From: Sphingoaurantiacus capsulatus
GTDB lineage: Bacteria > Pseudomonadota > Alphaproteobacteria > Sphingomonadales > Sphingomonadaceae
Direction: 5' to 3'
Length of the DNA: 64,000 nt
NCBI RefSeq assembly: GCF_042648405.1
Contig: NZ_JBHRXV010000001.1
Coordinates: 515,032 to 579,031 of the forward strand
Shown here in pieces: positions 42,133 to 50,687 of the stretch (the stretch's first letter is position 1; each line of letters opens with the position of its first letter). A program made the position numbers and the translations under genes. A model generated the notes under the pieces. The model was not told where the DNA came from. It saw nothing but the letters and a program-made list of their open reading frames with translations, and searched no databases.

Positions 42133-43953
42133 ATGGATCGTCGCGCGTTCATGGTTTCGGCGGGTGCGGCAGCGCTCGCGTCGTCGTTGCCGGCGGTCGC
42201 CTTTGCAGCGGACAGCGAGGACGCGAAGCTCCGCGCGCTGTTCGACCGCATCTTCGACGCGCGGATCGACGAGAGCCCGGAGATGGCCTCGGGCCTCGGC
42301 CTCGATACCGGCAAGCGCGCCGCGCTGAAGCGCCAGCTCGACGATTACTCGGCGAAGGGCAAGGCCGACGATCTGGCGCGGGCCAAGCGCGAAATCGCGC
42401 AACTCGCGACCATAGATCGCTCGAAGCTCAGCACCGCCTCGGCGCTCGATCTCGAGGTCGTCGAGTACGGCCTGAAGAACGCGGTCGCCGACAATGAGCG
42501 CTTCACCTACGGCTCCGCCGGCGGCCGCTTCGCGCCCTATGTGCTGACCCAGCTGACCGGTCCCTATCAGGACATCCCCGACTTCCTCGACACCCGCCAC
42601 AAGATCAAGGATGCGGCCGACGCCGACGCCTATCTGTCGCGCCTGTCGGCGTTCGCCACCGTGCTCGACCAGAGCCTCGCGCGGCAGAAGGAGGATGCGG
42701 CGCGCGGCGTGTTCGCGCCCGACTATATCCTCGACACGACGCTGACCCAGCTGAAGGCGTTGCGCGACCAGCCGGCGGCGAGCACCGTCCTCGTCACCTC
42801 GCTGGCGCGTAAGGCCGGCGAGGCGAAGCTGTCGGCAGACTATGTGGCGAAAGCGGAAGCCATCGTCGGCAAGGAGGTCTTCGCCGCGCTCGACCGGCAG
42901 ATCGCCGAGGTGCAGGCGCTGCGCGCCAAGGCGGTGCATGATGCGGGCGTGTGGCGCCTGCCTGACGGCGAGGCCTATTATAACGGCTCGATCCGCGCCG
43001 CGACGACGACGAGCATGACGGGCGACGACATCCACAAGCTCGGGCTTGAGCAGGTGGCGGAAATCTCCGACCGGCTCGACAAGATCCTGAAGGCGCAAGG
43101 CTACAGCGAGGGTACGCCCGGTGCGCGCCTCGCCGCGCTCAACCGCGACCCCAAGCAGCTGTTCGCCAACACCGATCCCGGCCGCGAGGAGATGCTGACC
43201 TACATTCGCGGCGAGGTGAAGCGCATGGAGGCGCGGCTGCCCGAACTGTTCGCCACCCTGCCGAAGGCGGCGCTCGAGGTGAAGCGCGTGCCGGTGTTCA
43301 TCCAGGCCGGCTCGGCGGGCGCCTATTATGAGGCGGCCTCGATGGATGGCACGCGCAAGGCCGCCTACATGATCAACCAGCGCGACACCTTCGACCGGCC
43401 GAAATACGGCCTGCCGACCTTGAGCTATCATGAGGGCGTGCCGGGCCATCACCTTCAGGTGAGCCTGTCGCAGGAATCGGGATCGATCCCGATGATCCGC
43501 CGCCGCGGCGGCTTCTCGGCCTACAGCGAAGGCTGGGCGCTCTATTCGGAGCAGCTCGCCGACGAGATCGGCATGTACAAGGATGATCCGCTCGGCCAGG
43601 CCGGCTATCTCCAGTCGCTGCTGTTCCGCGCCACGCGCCTCGTCGTAGACTCCGGCATGCACGCCAAGCGCTGGTCGCGCGAGAAGGCGACCGACTATTT
43701 CATCGCGACCACCGGCATCGCCCGCGGCCGCAGCCAGGGCGAGATCGACCGCTACACCGTGTGGCCGGGGCAGGCGACCAGCTACAAGGTCGGCCACACC
43801 GTCTGGGCGCGGCTGCGCGACGACGCCAAGACGAAATTGGGCGCCAAGTTCGACATTCGCCAGTTCCACGAGGTGCTGACCAAGGGCGCGATGCCGCTAG
43901 ACGTGCTGGAGCGGGTGGTCAACGACTGGGTGGCGCTTCAGCTCAAGACTTAG
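42133..43953 (+). CDS. DUF885 family exported peptidase-like protein
   Basis: 606 residues. The N-terminus MDRRAFMVSAGAAALASSLP has twin arginines and ends AFAA, so Tat export is likely. The family signs are a long alpha-rich body and SYHEGVPGHHLQVSLSQE near 434-451, where His and Glu residues form a probable metal site like those of gluzincin-type peptidases. Many sphingomonad DUF885 proteins are exported and may cleave peptides. ATG at 42133 is chosen because it begins the signal; the open frame before it runs across egtB and is not coding. It overlaps the convergent phospholipase D gene by 11 bases. Confidence 0.88.
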   Translation: MDRRAFMVSAGAAALASSLPAVAFAADSEDAKLRALFDRIFDARIDESPEMASGLGLDTGKRAALKRQLDDYSAKGKADDLARAKREIAQLATIDRSKLSTASALDLEVVEYGLKNAVADNERFTYGSAGGRFAPYVLTQLTGPYQDIPDFLDTRHKIKDAADADAYLSRLSAFATVLDQSLARQKEDAARGVFAPDYILDTTLTQLKALRDQPAASTVLVTSLARKAGEAKLSADYVAKAEAIVGKEVFAALDRQIAEVQALRAKAVHDAGVWRLPDGEAYYNGSIRAATTTSMTGDDIHKLGLEQVAEISDRLDKILKAQGYSEGTPGARLAALNRDPKQLFANTDPGREEMLTYIRGEVKRMEARLPELFATLPKAALEVKRVPVFIQAGSAGAYYEAASMDGTRKAAYMINQRDTFDRPKYGLPTLSYHEGVPGHHLQVSLSQESGSIPMIRRRGGFSAYSEGWALYSEQLADEIGMYKDDPLGQAGYLQSLLFRATRLVVDSGMHAKRWSREKATDYFIATTGIARGRSQGEIDRYTVWPGQATSYKVGHTVWARLRDDAKTKLGAKFDIRQFHEVLTKGAMPLDVLERVVNDWVALQLKT

Positions 43954-45421
43954 GCAAGGCCTTGTGGCGGCGGCGCCAGTGGAAGTGCGGGCGCATGTGC
44001 CGGATGCGCCCGAGCAACCCACGCCGCTTCGCCGTGTCCTCGAACATCTCCGACGGGCTTTCGGGGTCGAGCACCTTGTTGTCGGCGAGCCACTTTTCGA
44101 CCTCGGTGAGCTCGGGCACCTCGTAGGGGCGTAGCGTCTTCCCCTCGCCCCGCAGCGCCTCGATCGTCTCGATCATCGAGCCGCGCGCGTCGATCTCGGC
44201 GGCGACCTTGTCCGCCTCGACGCCGAGATGCTCGGCGATCAGGCTGTCACGGATGGCGCGCACCCGCTCGCGTTCGCCGTCGTCGCCCGCCTCGATCAGC
44301 ACGTCGCATTCGGTGTCGAGGCCGAGCGAGCGGTTGTTCATGTTCGCCGAGCCGATGCGCAGCGACTGGCCGTCGACGATCATCACCTTGGCGTGGACGT
44401 AAATCGGCGCGCCGCCGCCGGTGTAGGGGTGGTAGAGCCGCAGCTTGCCCTGCGCGTCGAGCTTTTGCAGCGCCGCCACCAGCCGCGCCCGTGCCGTGTC
44501 CATCGCCACCGGCTCCAGCCAGCCCTGTGCGGTGATCGGGTTGACCAGCACGATCTCCGGGCAATCGGGCGCGCAGAGCCGCTTGCCGATCGCCTCGGCG
44601 ATCTTGCGCGAGGCGAAATACTGGCTCTCGGCGTAGATGCTCTCTTTCGCCCCCATGATCTGCTCGACGAACAGCGCCTCGATCTCGCGGATCTCGGGGC
44701 AATCGGGCATGTCGGGGCGGGTGCGGGCGATGTTCACCGCAATGTCGGTAAAGTCGGGCTCCAGCTCGTCGGGCCAGCAGTCGGACGCCTCGGTGACCGG
44801 CTTCAGCTCATGCCCGCCGGCGAAGCTCCAGCGGTCGCGCGCCAGCTCGCCGAGCGCCGCCGCCACCGGCCCTTCGAGCGCGGTCGTCGCGTCGTGCCAC
44901 GGCCCGTAGACTTCACCGTTGGGGAAATGGCGGTGCGGCTCCTCGTCGTCGTGGCTGCGCTTGTCCCAGCGGCCGCCGGTCATGTCGATGCCGCCGCAAA
45001 AGGCGACGCAATCGTCGATGACAATGATCTTCTGATGGTGCGAGCCGCCCGTTGGGTGGAAGCTGTCGAGCTTGGTGTGGATGCGCTTGTGCATCATCCA
45101 CTTCATCAGGGTGAAGATGGTGGTGCCGCGAAAGACCGTCTTGATGGCACCAACGTCCCAGCGCAGCAGGCAGATCTCCAGCTCGGGCGATCGCTTGACC
45201 AGCCAGTAGATGAAGTCGCCGACCGTCGTCGGGGCGCCGTCTTCGTTGTCGCCATAGTCGAGGCGGATGCGCGCGTCGAAGTCCCAGCCGATCAGCATGA
45301 TCCGCTTGCGCGCCTTCAGCATCGCGAGCCGCGCCCAGTGGAAATAATCCTCGGCGTCGACGATCACGCTGGTGCGCGTCGCCTTCTCCGTTCGCCAGAT
45401 CGAGCCGGAATCGCCGTTCAT
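43943..45421 (-). CDS. Phospholipase D-family protein (cardiolipin synthase/PLD-like)
   Basis: 492 residues with two HKD motifs: SHHQKIIVIDD (His129, Lys131, Asp136) and VHAKVMIVDGQSLRIGSANM near residue 343. Additional hints are MLIGWDFDARIRLD and AESQYFASRKIAEA. No membrane helix precedes the first motif, so it is more likely soluble or peripheral than a classical cardiolipin synthase. Hydrolysis or transfer of a phospholipid head group is expected. ATG at 45421 gives a charged N-terminus. It is divergent from the LytS-like kinase. Confidence 0.9.
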   Translation of the reverse strand: MNGDSGSIWRTEKATRTSVIVDAEDYFHWARLAMLKARKRIMLIGWDFDARIRLDYGDNEDGAPTTVGDFIYWLVKRSPELEICLLRWDVGAIKTVFRGTTIFTLMKWMMHKRIHTKLDSFHPTGGSHHQKIIVIDDCVAFCGGIDMTGGRWDKRSHDDEEPHRHFPNGEVYGPWHDATTALEGPVAAALGELARDRWSFAGGHELKPVTEASDCWPDELEPDFTDIAVNIARTRPDMPDCPEIREIEALFVEQIMGAKESIYAESQYFASRKIAEAIGKRLCAPDCPEIVLVNPITAQGWLEPVAMDTARARLVAALQKLDAQGKLRLYHPYTGGGAPIYVHAKVMIVDGQSLRIGSANMNNRSLGLDTECDVLIEAGDDGERERVRAIRDSLIAEHLGVEADKVAAEIDARGSMIETIEALRGEGKTLRPYEVPELTEVEKWLADNKVLDPESPSEMFEDTAKRRGLLGRIRHMRPHFHWRRRHKALPKS

Positions 45422-45527
45422 TTGCCTCTCGTCTCGCCCCTGTCGCCTCGGTCAAACTCGGCGTCGGCGCAAATGTATCCGCGCTGCTTGCCAGCGCCCT
45501 GTTTCCACCGGATTGTGGCGTGAAAAC

Positions 45528-46604
45528 ATGACGGAAACCTACCGCCTTCCCGACGACCTGATGCCCGGCGCGCGCACCATCGCGATCGCCTGGGGGATCG
45601 TCGCGCTCGCCTATACGCCGCCGGTGCTGCTGATGGCGCGGCAGGCCGCCGATCAAGTGCCGCCGCATTTGATGTTCGTGCTGGTGGCGATCGGCTTTAT
45701 GCCGTGGGCGCTGGCGACGCGGCCGCTGATCCAGCTTTGCGCGCGCTGGCCGCTGGGGGCGGGCGAGCGCAATGGGCCGCACCTGCTGCGGCTGGCGCTG
45801 GTCGGGCTGGCGGCGCTGCCGACGCTCGCCCTTGTTGGCACCAGCATCGGGCAGACGCTGCTGCCGCTGCTGCAATATGGCCGCTTCGAGTTCGTGCCGC
45901 AGCGCATCGCCTTCGCCGCGACGATCAACGCCTTCTTCTCGGTGCCGACCTATGTCGCGGTCGTCGGGGTCGGGCAGGCGCTCGTCTATGTCGACCGCAC
46001 CCGCACGCGCGAGCGGCTGCTCGCCCGCGCCCGGTTGGAGGCGCTGCGCGCACAGATCGATCCGCATTTCCTGTTCAATGCGCTCGGCGCCATCGCCCAG
46101 CTCGCGCATCGTGGTGCCGAGCAGGCCGAAGCCGCGATCGGCCGCCTGTCCGATGTGCTGCGCTCCACCCTCGCCTCCGACGATGCCGCCGTGCCGCTTT
46201 CCAGCGAGATCGCGACGGTGATGGACCATGTCGAGCTGCACCGCATGCTGATGCCCTCGCCGCTCGACCTGCGCCTGTCGATCGCCCCCGCCGCCTGGGG
46301 CGCGATGGTGCCCGCGCTGATCCTGCAGCCGCTGGTCGAGAATGCGGTGACGCACGGCCTGTCGCGGCTGACCGCCGAGGCCTGGCTGGCGATCACCGCC
46401 GAGGCGGAGGGGCAGCGACTGGTCATCGAGGTGCGCAACGCCCGGCCCACCGACGCCGCGCCGTCGCGCGGACTCGGCATCGGCCTGCGCAACGTCGGCG
46501 AGCGGCTGGAAGCGCTGTTCGGCAGCGCGGCACGGCTGACGGTGGCGGCGGACGGCAATAGCTTCACCGCGCGCATCGAACTGCCGCTCGACCGGCCGGC
46601 ATGA
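45528..46604 (+). CDS. LytS/YehU-type sensor histidine kinase
   Basis: 358 residues. About four hydrophobic segments lie in the first 150 residues (AWGIVALAYTPPVLLMA..). They are followed by the His_kinase domain with RAQIDPHFLFNALGAIAQ (phospho-His), an N box NAVTHGL and GLGIGLRNVGERL. Kinases of this group partner LytTR regulators, and the next gene is one, overlapping by ATGA. It is therefore a complete two-component pair at the DNA level, but the regulator is frameshifted. ATG at 45528 follows GCGTGAAA; a longer open frame upstream would add unrelated residues. Confidence 0.92.
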   Translation: MTETYRLPDDLMPGARTIAIAWGIVALAYTPPVLLMARQAADQVPPHLMFVLVAIGFMPWALATRPLIQLCARWPLGAGERNGPHLLRLALVGLAALPTLALVGTSIGQTLLPLLQYGRFEFVPQRIAFAATINAFFSVPTYVAVVGVGQALVYVDRTRTRERLLARARLEALRAQIDPHFLFNALGAIAQLAHRGAEQAEAAIGRLSDVLRSTLASDDAAVPLSSEIATVMDHVELHRMLMPSPLDLRLSIAPAAWGAMVPALILQPLVENAVTHGLSRLTAEAWLAITAEAEGQRLVIEVRNARPTDAAPSRGLGIGLRNVGERLEALFGSAARLTVAADGNSFTARIELPLDRPA

Positions 46605-47313
46605 TCCGCACCTTGGTCGTCGAGGACGCGCCGCTGGCGCGCGAGGCGCTGGTGCGGCTGCTCGGCACACATGGCGATATCGAGCTGGTCGGCAGCGCCG
46701 CCTCGGCGGCCGAGGGCTGGCGCTCGCCGCCGAGCTGAAGCCGGCGCTCGTCTTCCTCGATATCCAACTGCCCGATCTCGACGGCATCGAACTGGCGCGC
46801 CGCCTGCCGCAGCCGCGCCCGGCGATCGTCTTCCTCACCGCCTTTCCGCAGCATGCCCTCCCCGCCTTCGAGGTCGAGGCGCTCGACTATCTGCTGAAGC
46901 CCGCGAGCGCCGAAGGGTTGGCGCGGGCGCTCGACCGGGTGCGGCGCGCGCTGGGTCGGACCCTCGCCCCCACCACCGCGCCCGACCATCTGGAAATCCG
47001 CGACGGCGGGCGCACCCTGTTCTTGCCGCTGACCGCGATTGACCATGTCGATGTCGCCGGCCACTATCTCTGCATCCATGTCGAGCGCGAGGTGCATCTG
47101 CTGCGCCTGCCGATGGCGGAACTCGCCGAGCGGCTGGGGCCGGCGTTCGTGCGCACCCACCGCTCGGCGCTGGTGCGCGTCGACCGCATCGCGGCGATCA
47201 CCGACCGCCGCAACGGCGATGGCGATGTCGAGCTGATCGGGGGCGGACGGGCGCCGCTGAGCCGCAGCTACCGCGCCGATGTCGAAGCCCGGCTGGCCGC
47301 GGCGAAGCGCTGA
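46601..47313 (+). pseudogene. LytTR-family response regulator with a one-base frameshift
   Basis: The first frame from ATG at 46601 gives MIRTLVVEDAPLAREALVRL.., a receiver N-terminus, and stops at TGA 46736-46738 after 45 codons. The correct protein resumes in another frame from about 46717 (LALAAELKPALVFLDIQLPD), with the phosphoacceptor Asp in VFLDIQ and Lys in LLKPAS, then a LytTR domain (DHLEIRDGGRTLF.., FVRTHRSALVRVDRI) to the stop at 47313. Restoring one G in the run GGG at 46714-46716 (as in GAGGGGCTG) joins both parts into about 237 residues. Whether this is a real mutation or a sequencing error in a short G run cannot be told here. Confidence 0.85.
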
Positions 47314-47416
47314 CGCACGGTTCACGACATCCGGCGCACTGGTCGGGACAAGCCGCTGGTGAAGGCGGCGCGGCACTGGCTTAGGCGGCTCAAACACCCG
47401 CCAACCGGAGCCTGCC

Positions 47417-48706
47417 ATGTTTCGTACCACCCTGATCGCCGCGCTGCTCGCCGCCGCGCCCGCCCTCGCCGACGAACCCGCCCCCGGCGCCAACCCCTTC
47501 GCCGGCCCTCCGTTCGCCGCGCCGACCCTGCACTTCAAGGGCGGGCAATGGTTCGACGGCAGGGGCTTCCGGCCGATGGAGTGGTATGCCGTCGACGGCA
47601 AGCTGACCGCGAAGCGCCCGGCGCAGATCGACGCCACCATCGACCTCGGCACGCGCCACGTCATCCCGCCGCTCGCCGAAGCGCATAACCACGACCTGCA
47701 GAACGGCTTCTATGCGGGGAAGATGGCGCGCAACTATATGGCGCGCGGCATCTTCTATTCGGTGCAACTCGCCGGCCTCCCCGCCGACATCGCCACCTAC
47801 CGCGACTTCTTCGGCCAGCCCGGCACGGTCGATGCCACTTTTTCCGAGGCGCTGCTGTCGGCATCGGACGGCCATCCGCTGAAGATGATCCTCGACGGCA
47901 TGGCGCAGGCGGGCGAGACGATCACGCCCGAAGGCGCGCGCGACAAATACTACTGGTCGATCGACAGCCAGGCCGACCTCGACGCCAAATGGGCGAAGAT
48001 CGCGGCGGTCAAACCGAAGATGATCAAGGTCATCATCATCGACAGCGCCAACTATGCCGCCAACCGCCGGAACGCCGAGCTGTTCGGCCGCAACGGCATC
48101 GACCCCGCGCTGGTGCCCGAAATCGTCAAACGGGCCCATTCGATCGGCGCGCGGCTGATGGCGCATGCCGACACCGCCGCCGACTTCGAGGTGGCGGTGA
48201 AGGCCGGCGCCGATGCGGTCGCGCACCTCCCCGGCTATCGCATCGCCAAGTTCAACAAGCCCGCCGACTACCGGATCGGCGACGCGGTGATCGCCGAGGC
48301 GGCGAAGCGCGGCATCTTCGTCATCACCACCACCGCCGCCTCTCGCTTCGGCATTGCGCGCTACCCCGAGACCGAGGCGGCGATCACGGCGAACTATCAG
48401 GACAATATCCGCCGCCTGCGCGCGGCGGGCGTGAAGCTGGCCTTTGGCTCCGACACCTTCGGCGGATCGGTGCTCGACGAGATCGCGACGGTGGACAAGC
48501 TCAAGGTAATGTCGCGGCCCGAGCTGTTGCGCGTCGCCACGTCGGACACCCCGCAGCTCATGTTCCCCGGCCGCCGGATCGGCACGTTCGCCGAAGGCGC
48601 GGAGGCCAGCCTGCTCGCGCTCGACGGCGATCCGCTCACCGACCTCGACGCGCTGAAGCGGATCAAGGTCGCGGTGAAGCAGGGCGAGTTGCTCGGCGGA
48701 CGCTGA
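47417..48706 (+). CDS. Exported amidohydrolase-family protein
   Basis: 429 residues. A Sec signal lies at about 1-19 (ending LADE). The amidohydrolase metal motif HxH is EAHNHDLQ near residue 93-95, and later metal-site segments are MAHADTAADFE, AVAHLPGY and FGSDTFGGSV with the catalytic Asp. The C-terminal part SLLALDGDPLTDL is typical of the small beta domain that ends these enzymes. Periplasmic hydrolysis of an amide or imide ring or of a peptide-like bond is likely; no substrate can be assigned. ATG at 47417 is favoured because it begins the signal. Confidence 0.85.
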   Translation: MFRTTLIAALLAAAPALADEPAPGANPFAGPPFAAPTLHFKGGQWFDGRGFRPMEWYAVDGKLTAKRPAQIDATIDLGTRHVIPPLAEAHNHDLQNGFYAGKMARNYMARGIFYSVQLAGLPADIATYRDFFGQPGTVDATFSEALLSASDGHPLKMILDGMAQAGETITPEGARDKYYWSIDSQADLDAKWAKIAAVKPKMIKVIIIDSANYAANRRNAELFGRNGIDPALVPEIVKRAHSIGARLMAHADTAADFEVAVKAGADAVAHLPGYRIAKFNKPADYRIGDAVIAEAAKRGIFVITTTAASRFGIARYPETEAAITANYQDNIRRLRAAGVKLAFGSDTFGGSVLDEIATVDKLKVMSRPELLRVATSDTPQLMFPGRRIGTFAEGAEASLLALDGDPLTDLDALKRIKVAVKQGELLGGR

Positions 48707-48771
48707 CCATTAAGTCCGTTCCCCGCTGGGCCCGTCCGCGATAAGCGGAACGGGAACAGCGGGGAGCATTC

Positions 48772-49854
48772 ATGGGCAAGCTATCGGGCTTCAAGGTCGT
48801 CGACCTGACGCAGTTCCTGCCCGGCCCGATGCTCACCCTGATGATGGCCGATCAGGGCGCCGAGGTGGTGAAGGTCGAGCCGCCCGCCGGCGACCCGGCA
48901 CGGACGCAAGGCCCGTTCGAGGCGGGCCAGTCGGTGTGGTTCCGCAATCTCAACCGCGGCAAGCGCGCCGTCACGCTCGACCTGAAATCGGACGCCGGCC
49001 GCGCTGCGCTGTGGGCGCTGATCGACGATGCCGATGTGTTCGTGGAAGGTTTCCGACCCGGCGTGATGGCGCGGCTGGGCTTCGGCTATGCGGCGGTCGC
49101 CGCGCGCAATCCCGGCATCGTCTATGCGTCGGTCACGGCCTTCGGGCAGGACGGGCCGCTATCCGACCATCCCGCGCACGACATGGCGGTACAGGCGCTC
49201 GCCGGCTTTCTGTCGGTCAACGACGCCACCGACGGCACGCCCGCCGTGCCGGGCGTCGCGGCGTCAGATCTGGCGGCCGGGCTGACCGGCCTGTCGGCGA
49301 TCCTGATGGCGCTGATCGGGCGGCAGGCGAGCGGGCGCGGCGACTATATCGACGTGGCGATGTTCGACAGCCTGCTGCCGTGGTGCGCGCACGTTGCCGG
49401 GTCGGCGATCATGGGCGGCGACGCACCAAAGTCGGCGGCGCAGCGGTCGCTGGGCGGCGCCGGCTTCTACAATATCTACCGCACCGCCGACGGGCAGCAT
49501 GTGGCGCTTGGCGGGCGTGAGATGAAGTTTGTGCGGACCTTGCTCGAAGCGCTCGGCCGCCCCGACCTGATCGCCCTCGGCGAGGCGGAAGCCGGCGACG
49601 GCCAGAAGCCGCTGGTCGATTTCCTGCGCGCCACCTTCGCGACGCGCAGCCGCGCCGAATGGGAAGCGTGGTTCCACGACAAGGATGTCGCCTTCGCGCC
49701 GATCCTCGACTTCGCCGAGGCACTGGCGCAGCCGCATGTCGCGGCGCGGCGGCTGTGGGTGGAGGCCGACGGCACGCACCACATCGCCCCCGCCATCCGC
49801 TTCGCCGGCGAGCCCGCATCGACGCCGGCCCCCGCCCCGGAGCAGCAAGCATGA
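48772..49854 (+). CDS. CaiB/BaiF-family CoA-transferase
   Basis: 360 residues of the class III CoA-transferase family. Recognisable parts are DLTQFLPGPMLTLMMADQGAEVVKVE at the start, NLNRGKRAVTLDLK, GFRPGVMARLG, and HPAHDMAVQALAG with the catalytic Asp137. The length is short for the family (about 400), so a C-terminal section may be reduced. It moves CoA between carboxylic acids through an aspartyl-CoA intermediate. The next gene, an enoyl-CoA hydratase, overlaps by ATGA, so both probably act on the same acyl-CoA. Confidence 0.9.
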   Translation: MGKLSGFKVVDLTQFLPGPMLTLMMADQGAEVVKVEPPAGDPARTQGPFEAGQSVWFRNLNRGKRAVTLDLKSDAGRAALWALIDDADVFVEGFRPGVMARLGFGYAAVAARNPGIVYASVTAFGQDGPLSDHPAHDMAVQALAGFLSVNDATDGTPAVPGVAASDLAAGLTGLSAILMALIGRQASGRGDYIDVAMFDSLLPWCAHVAGSAIMGGDAPKSAAQRSLGGAGFYNIYRTADGQHVALGGREMKFVRTLLEALGRPDLIALGEAEAGDGQKPLVDFLRATFATRSRAEWEAWFHDKDVAFAPILDFAEALAQPHVAARRLWVEADGTHHIAPAIRFAGEPASTPAPAPEQQA

Positions 49855-50627
49855 GCCCGCACGTCCGCCTCGAACAGGACGGGCCCGTCGCCCGCCTGCT
49901 CCTCGACCGCGCCGACAAGCGCAACGCGCTCGACCAGCCGATGTGGGAGGCGATTCCCGTGCTGGTCGACGAGGCGATGGCGCGGGCCTCGGTGCGCGTG
50001 CTCGTCGTCGGGTCGGCCGCGCCGGGCCTGTTCTGCGCCGGCGCCGACATTGCCGAGTTCGCCGCGATGACGCCTGACCCCGACTGGCGCGCCCGCAACC
50101 AGGCCGCGATCCGGCGCACGCAGGTGACGCTCGCCCGTTCGCCGAAGCCCACAATCGCCGCGGTCGACGGCGACTGCATCGGCGGCGGCTGCGGCCTCGC
50201 GCTGGCCTGCGACATGCGGGTAGCGAGCCCGCGCGCCCGCTTCGGCATCACCCCGGCCAAGCTCGGCATCGTTTATCCGCTGCACGACACCAAGCTGCTG
50301 GTGGACGTCGTCGGCCCGGCGCAGGCAAAGCGCATCCTCTATACCGCCGGGCTGCTCGATGCCGCCGAGGCGCACCGCATCGGCCTCGCCGACATCCTCG
50401 CCGACGATGTGGCCGCCGCCGTCGCCGAGCTGACCGCCGCCATCGCCGCCACCTCGCCACACAGCCAGCAGGCGTCGAAGGCCATCATCCGCCGCATCCT
50501 CGACGGCGAGAGCGACGACGACACAGCGAGCAGCGGCCAGTTCGACGCCTCGTTCAGCGGCGCCGATTTCAGGGAGGGAGTCGCGGCGTTCCTCGAAAAG
50601 CGGAAGCCGCATTTTCCCGACCGCTGA
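49851..50627 (+). CDS. Enoyl-CoA hydratase/isomerase family protein
   Basis: 258 residues of the crotonase fold: ADKRNALDQPMWEAI, CAGADIAEFAAM with the oxyanion-forming loop, and AVDGDCIGGGCGLALACDMR. The C-terminal trimer helix segments (SPHSQQASKAIIRR) are present. A glutamate after GGGCGLAL, used as the base in hydratases, is not obvious (FGITPAKLGI follows), so it may be an isomerase or another member of the crotonase family. The ATG at 49851 overlaps the CaiB stop (ATGA). Confidence 0.9.
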   Translation: MSPHVRLEQDGPVARLLLDRADKRNALDQPMWEAIPVLVDEAMARASVRVLVVGSAAPGLFCAGADIAEFAAMTPDPDWRARNQAAIRRTQVTLARSPKPTIAAVDGDCIGGGCGLALACDMRVASPRARFGITPAKLGIVYPLHDTKLLVDVVGPAQAKRILYTAGLLDAAEAHRIGLADILADDVAAAVAELTAAIAATSPHSQQASKAIIRRILDGESDDDTASSGQFDASFSGADFREGVAAFLEKRKPHFPDR

Positions 50628-50687
50628 GTGCCCTTGCCGCCCCGTGGAAAGCCGGTCATGCTTTTCGTACCAAGGGAGGGGATTCTC

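Noticed and set aside
42040..43869. A 609-codon minus-strand frame opposite the DUF885 gene
   Set aside because: It is the antisense of a protein with a Tat signal and HEGVPGHH motif.
46712..46738. Programmed ribosomal frameshift in the LytTR gene
   Set aside because: No slippery heptamer, pause hairpin or Shine-Dalgarno-like stimulator is visible; a missing G in a short G run is simpler.
44913..46838. A 641-codon minus-strand frame over the PLD and LytS genes
   Set aside because: It overlaps a PLD gene in another frame and a kinase on the other strand and has random composition.
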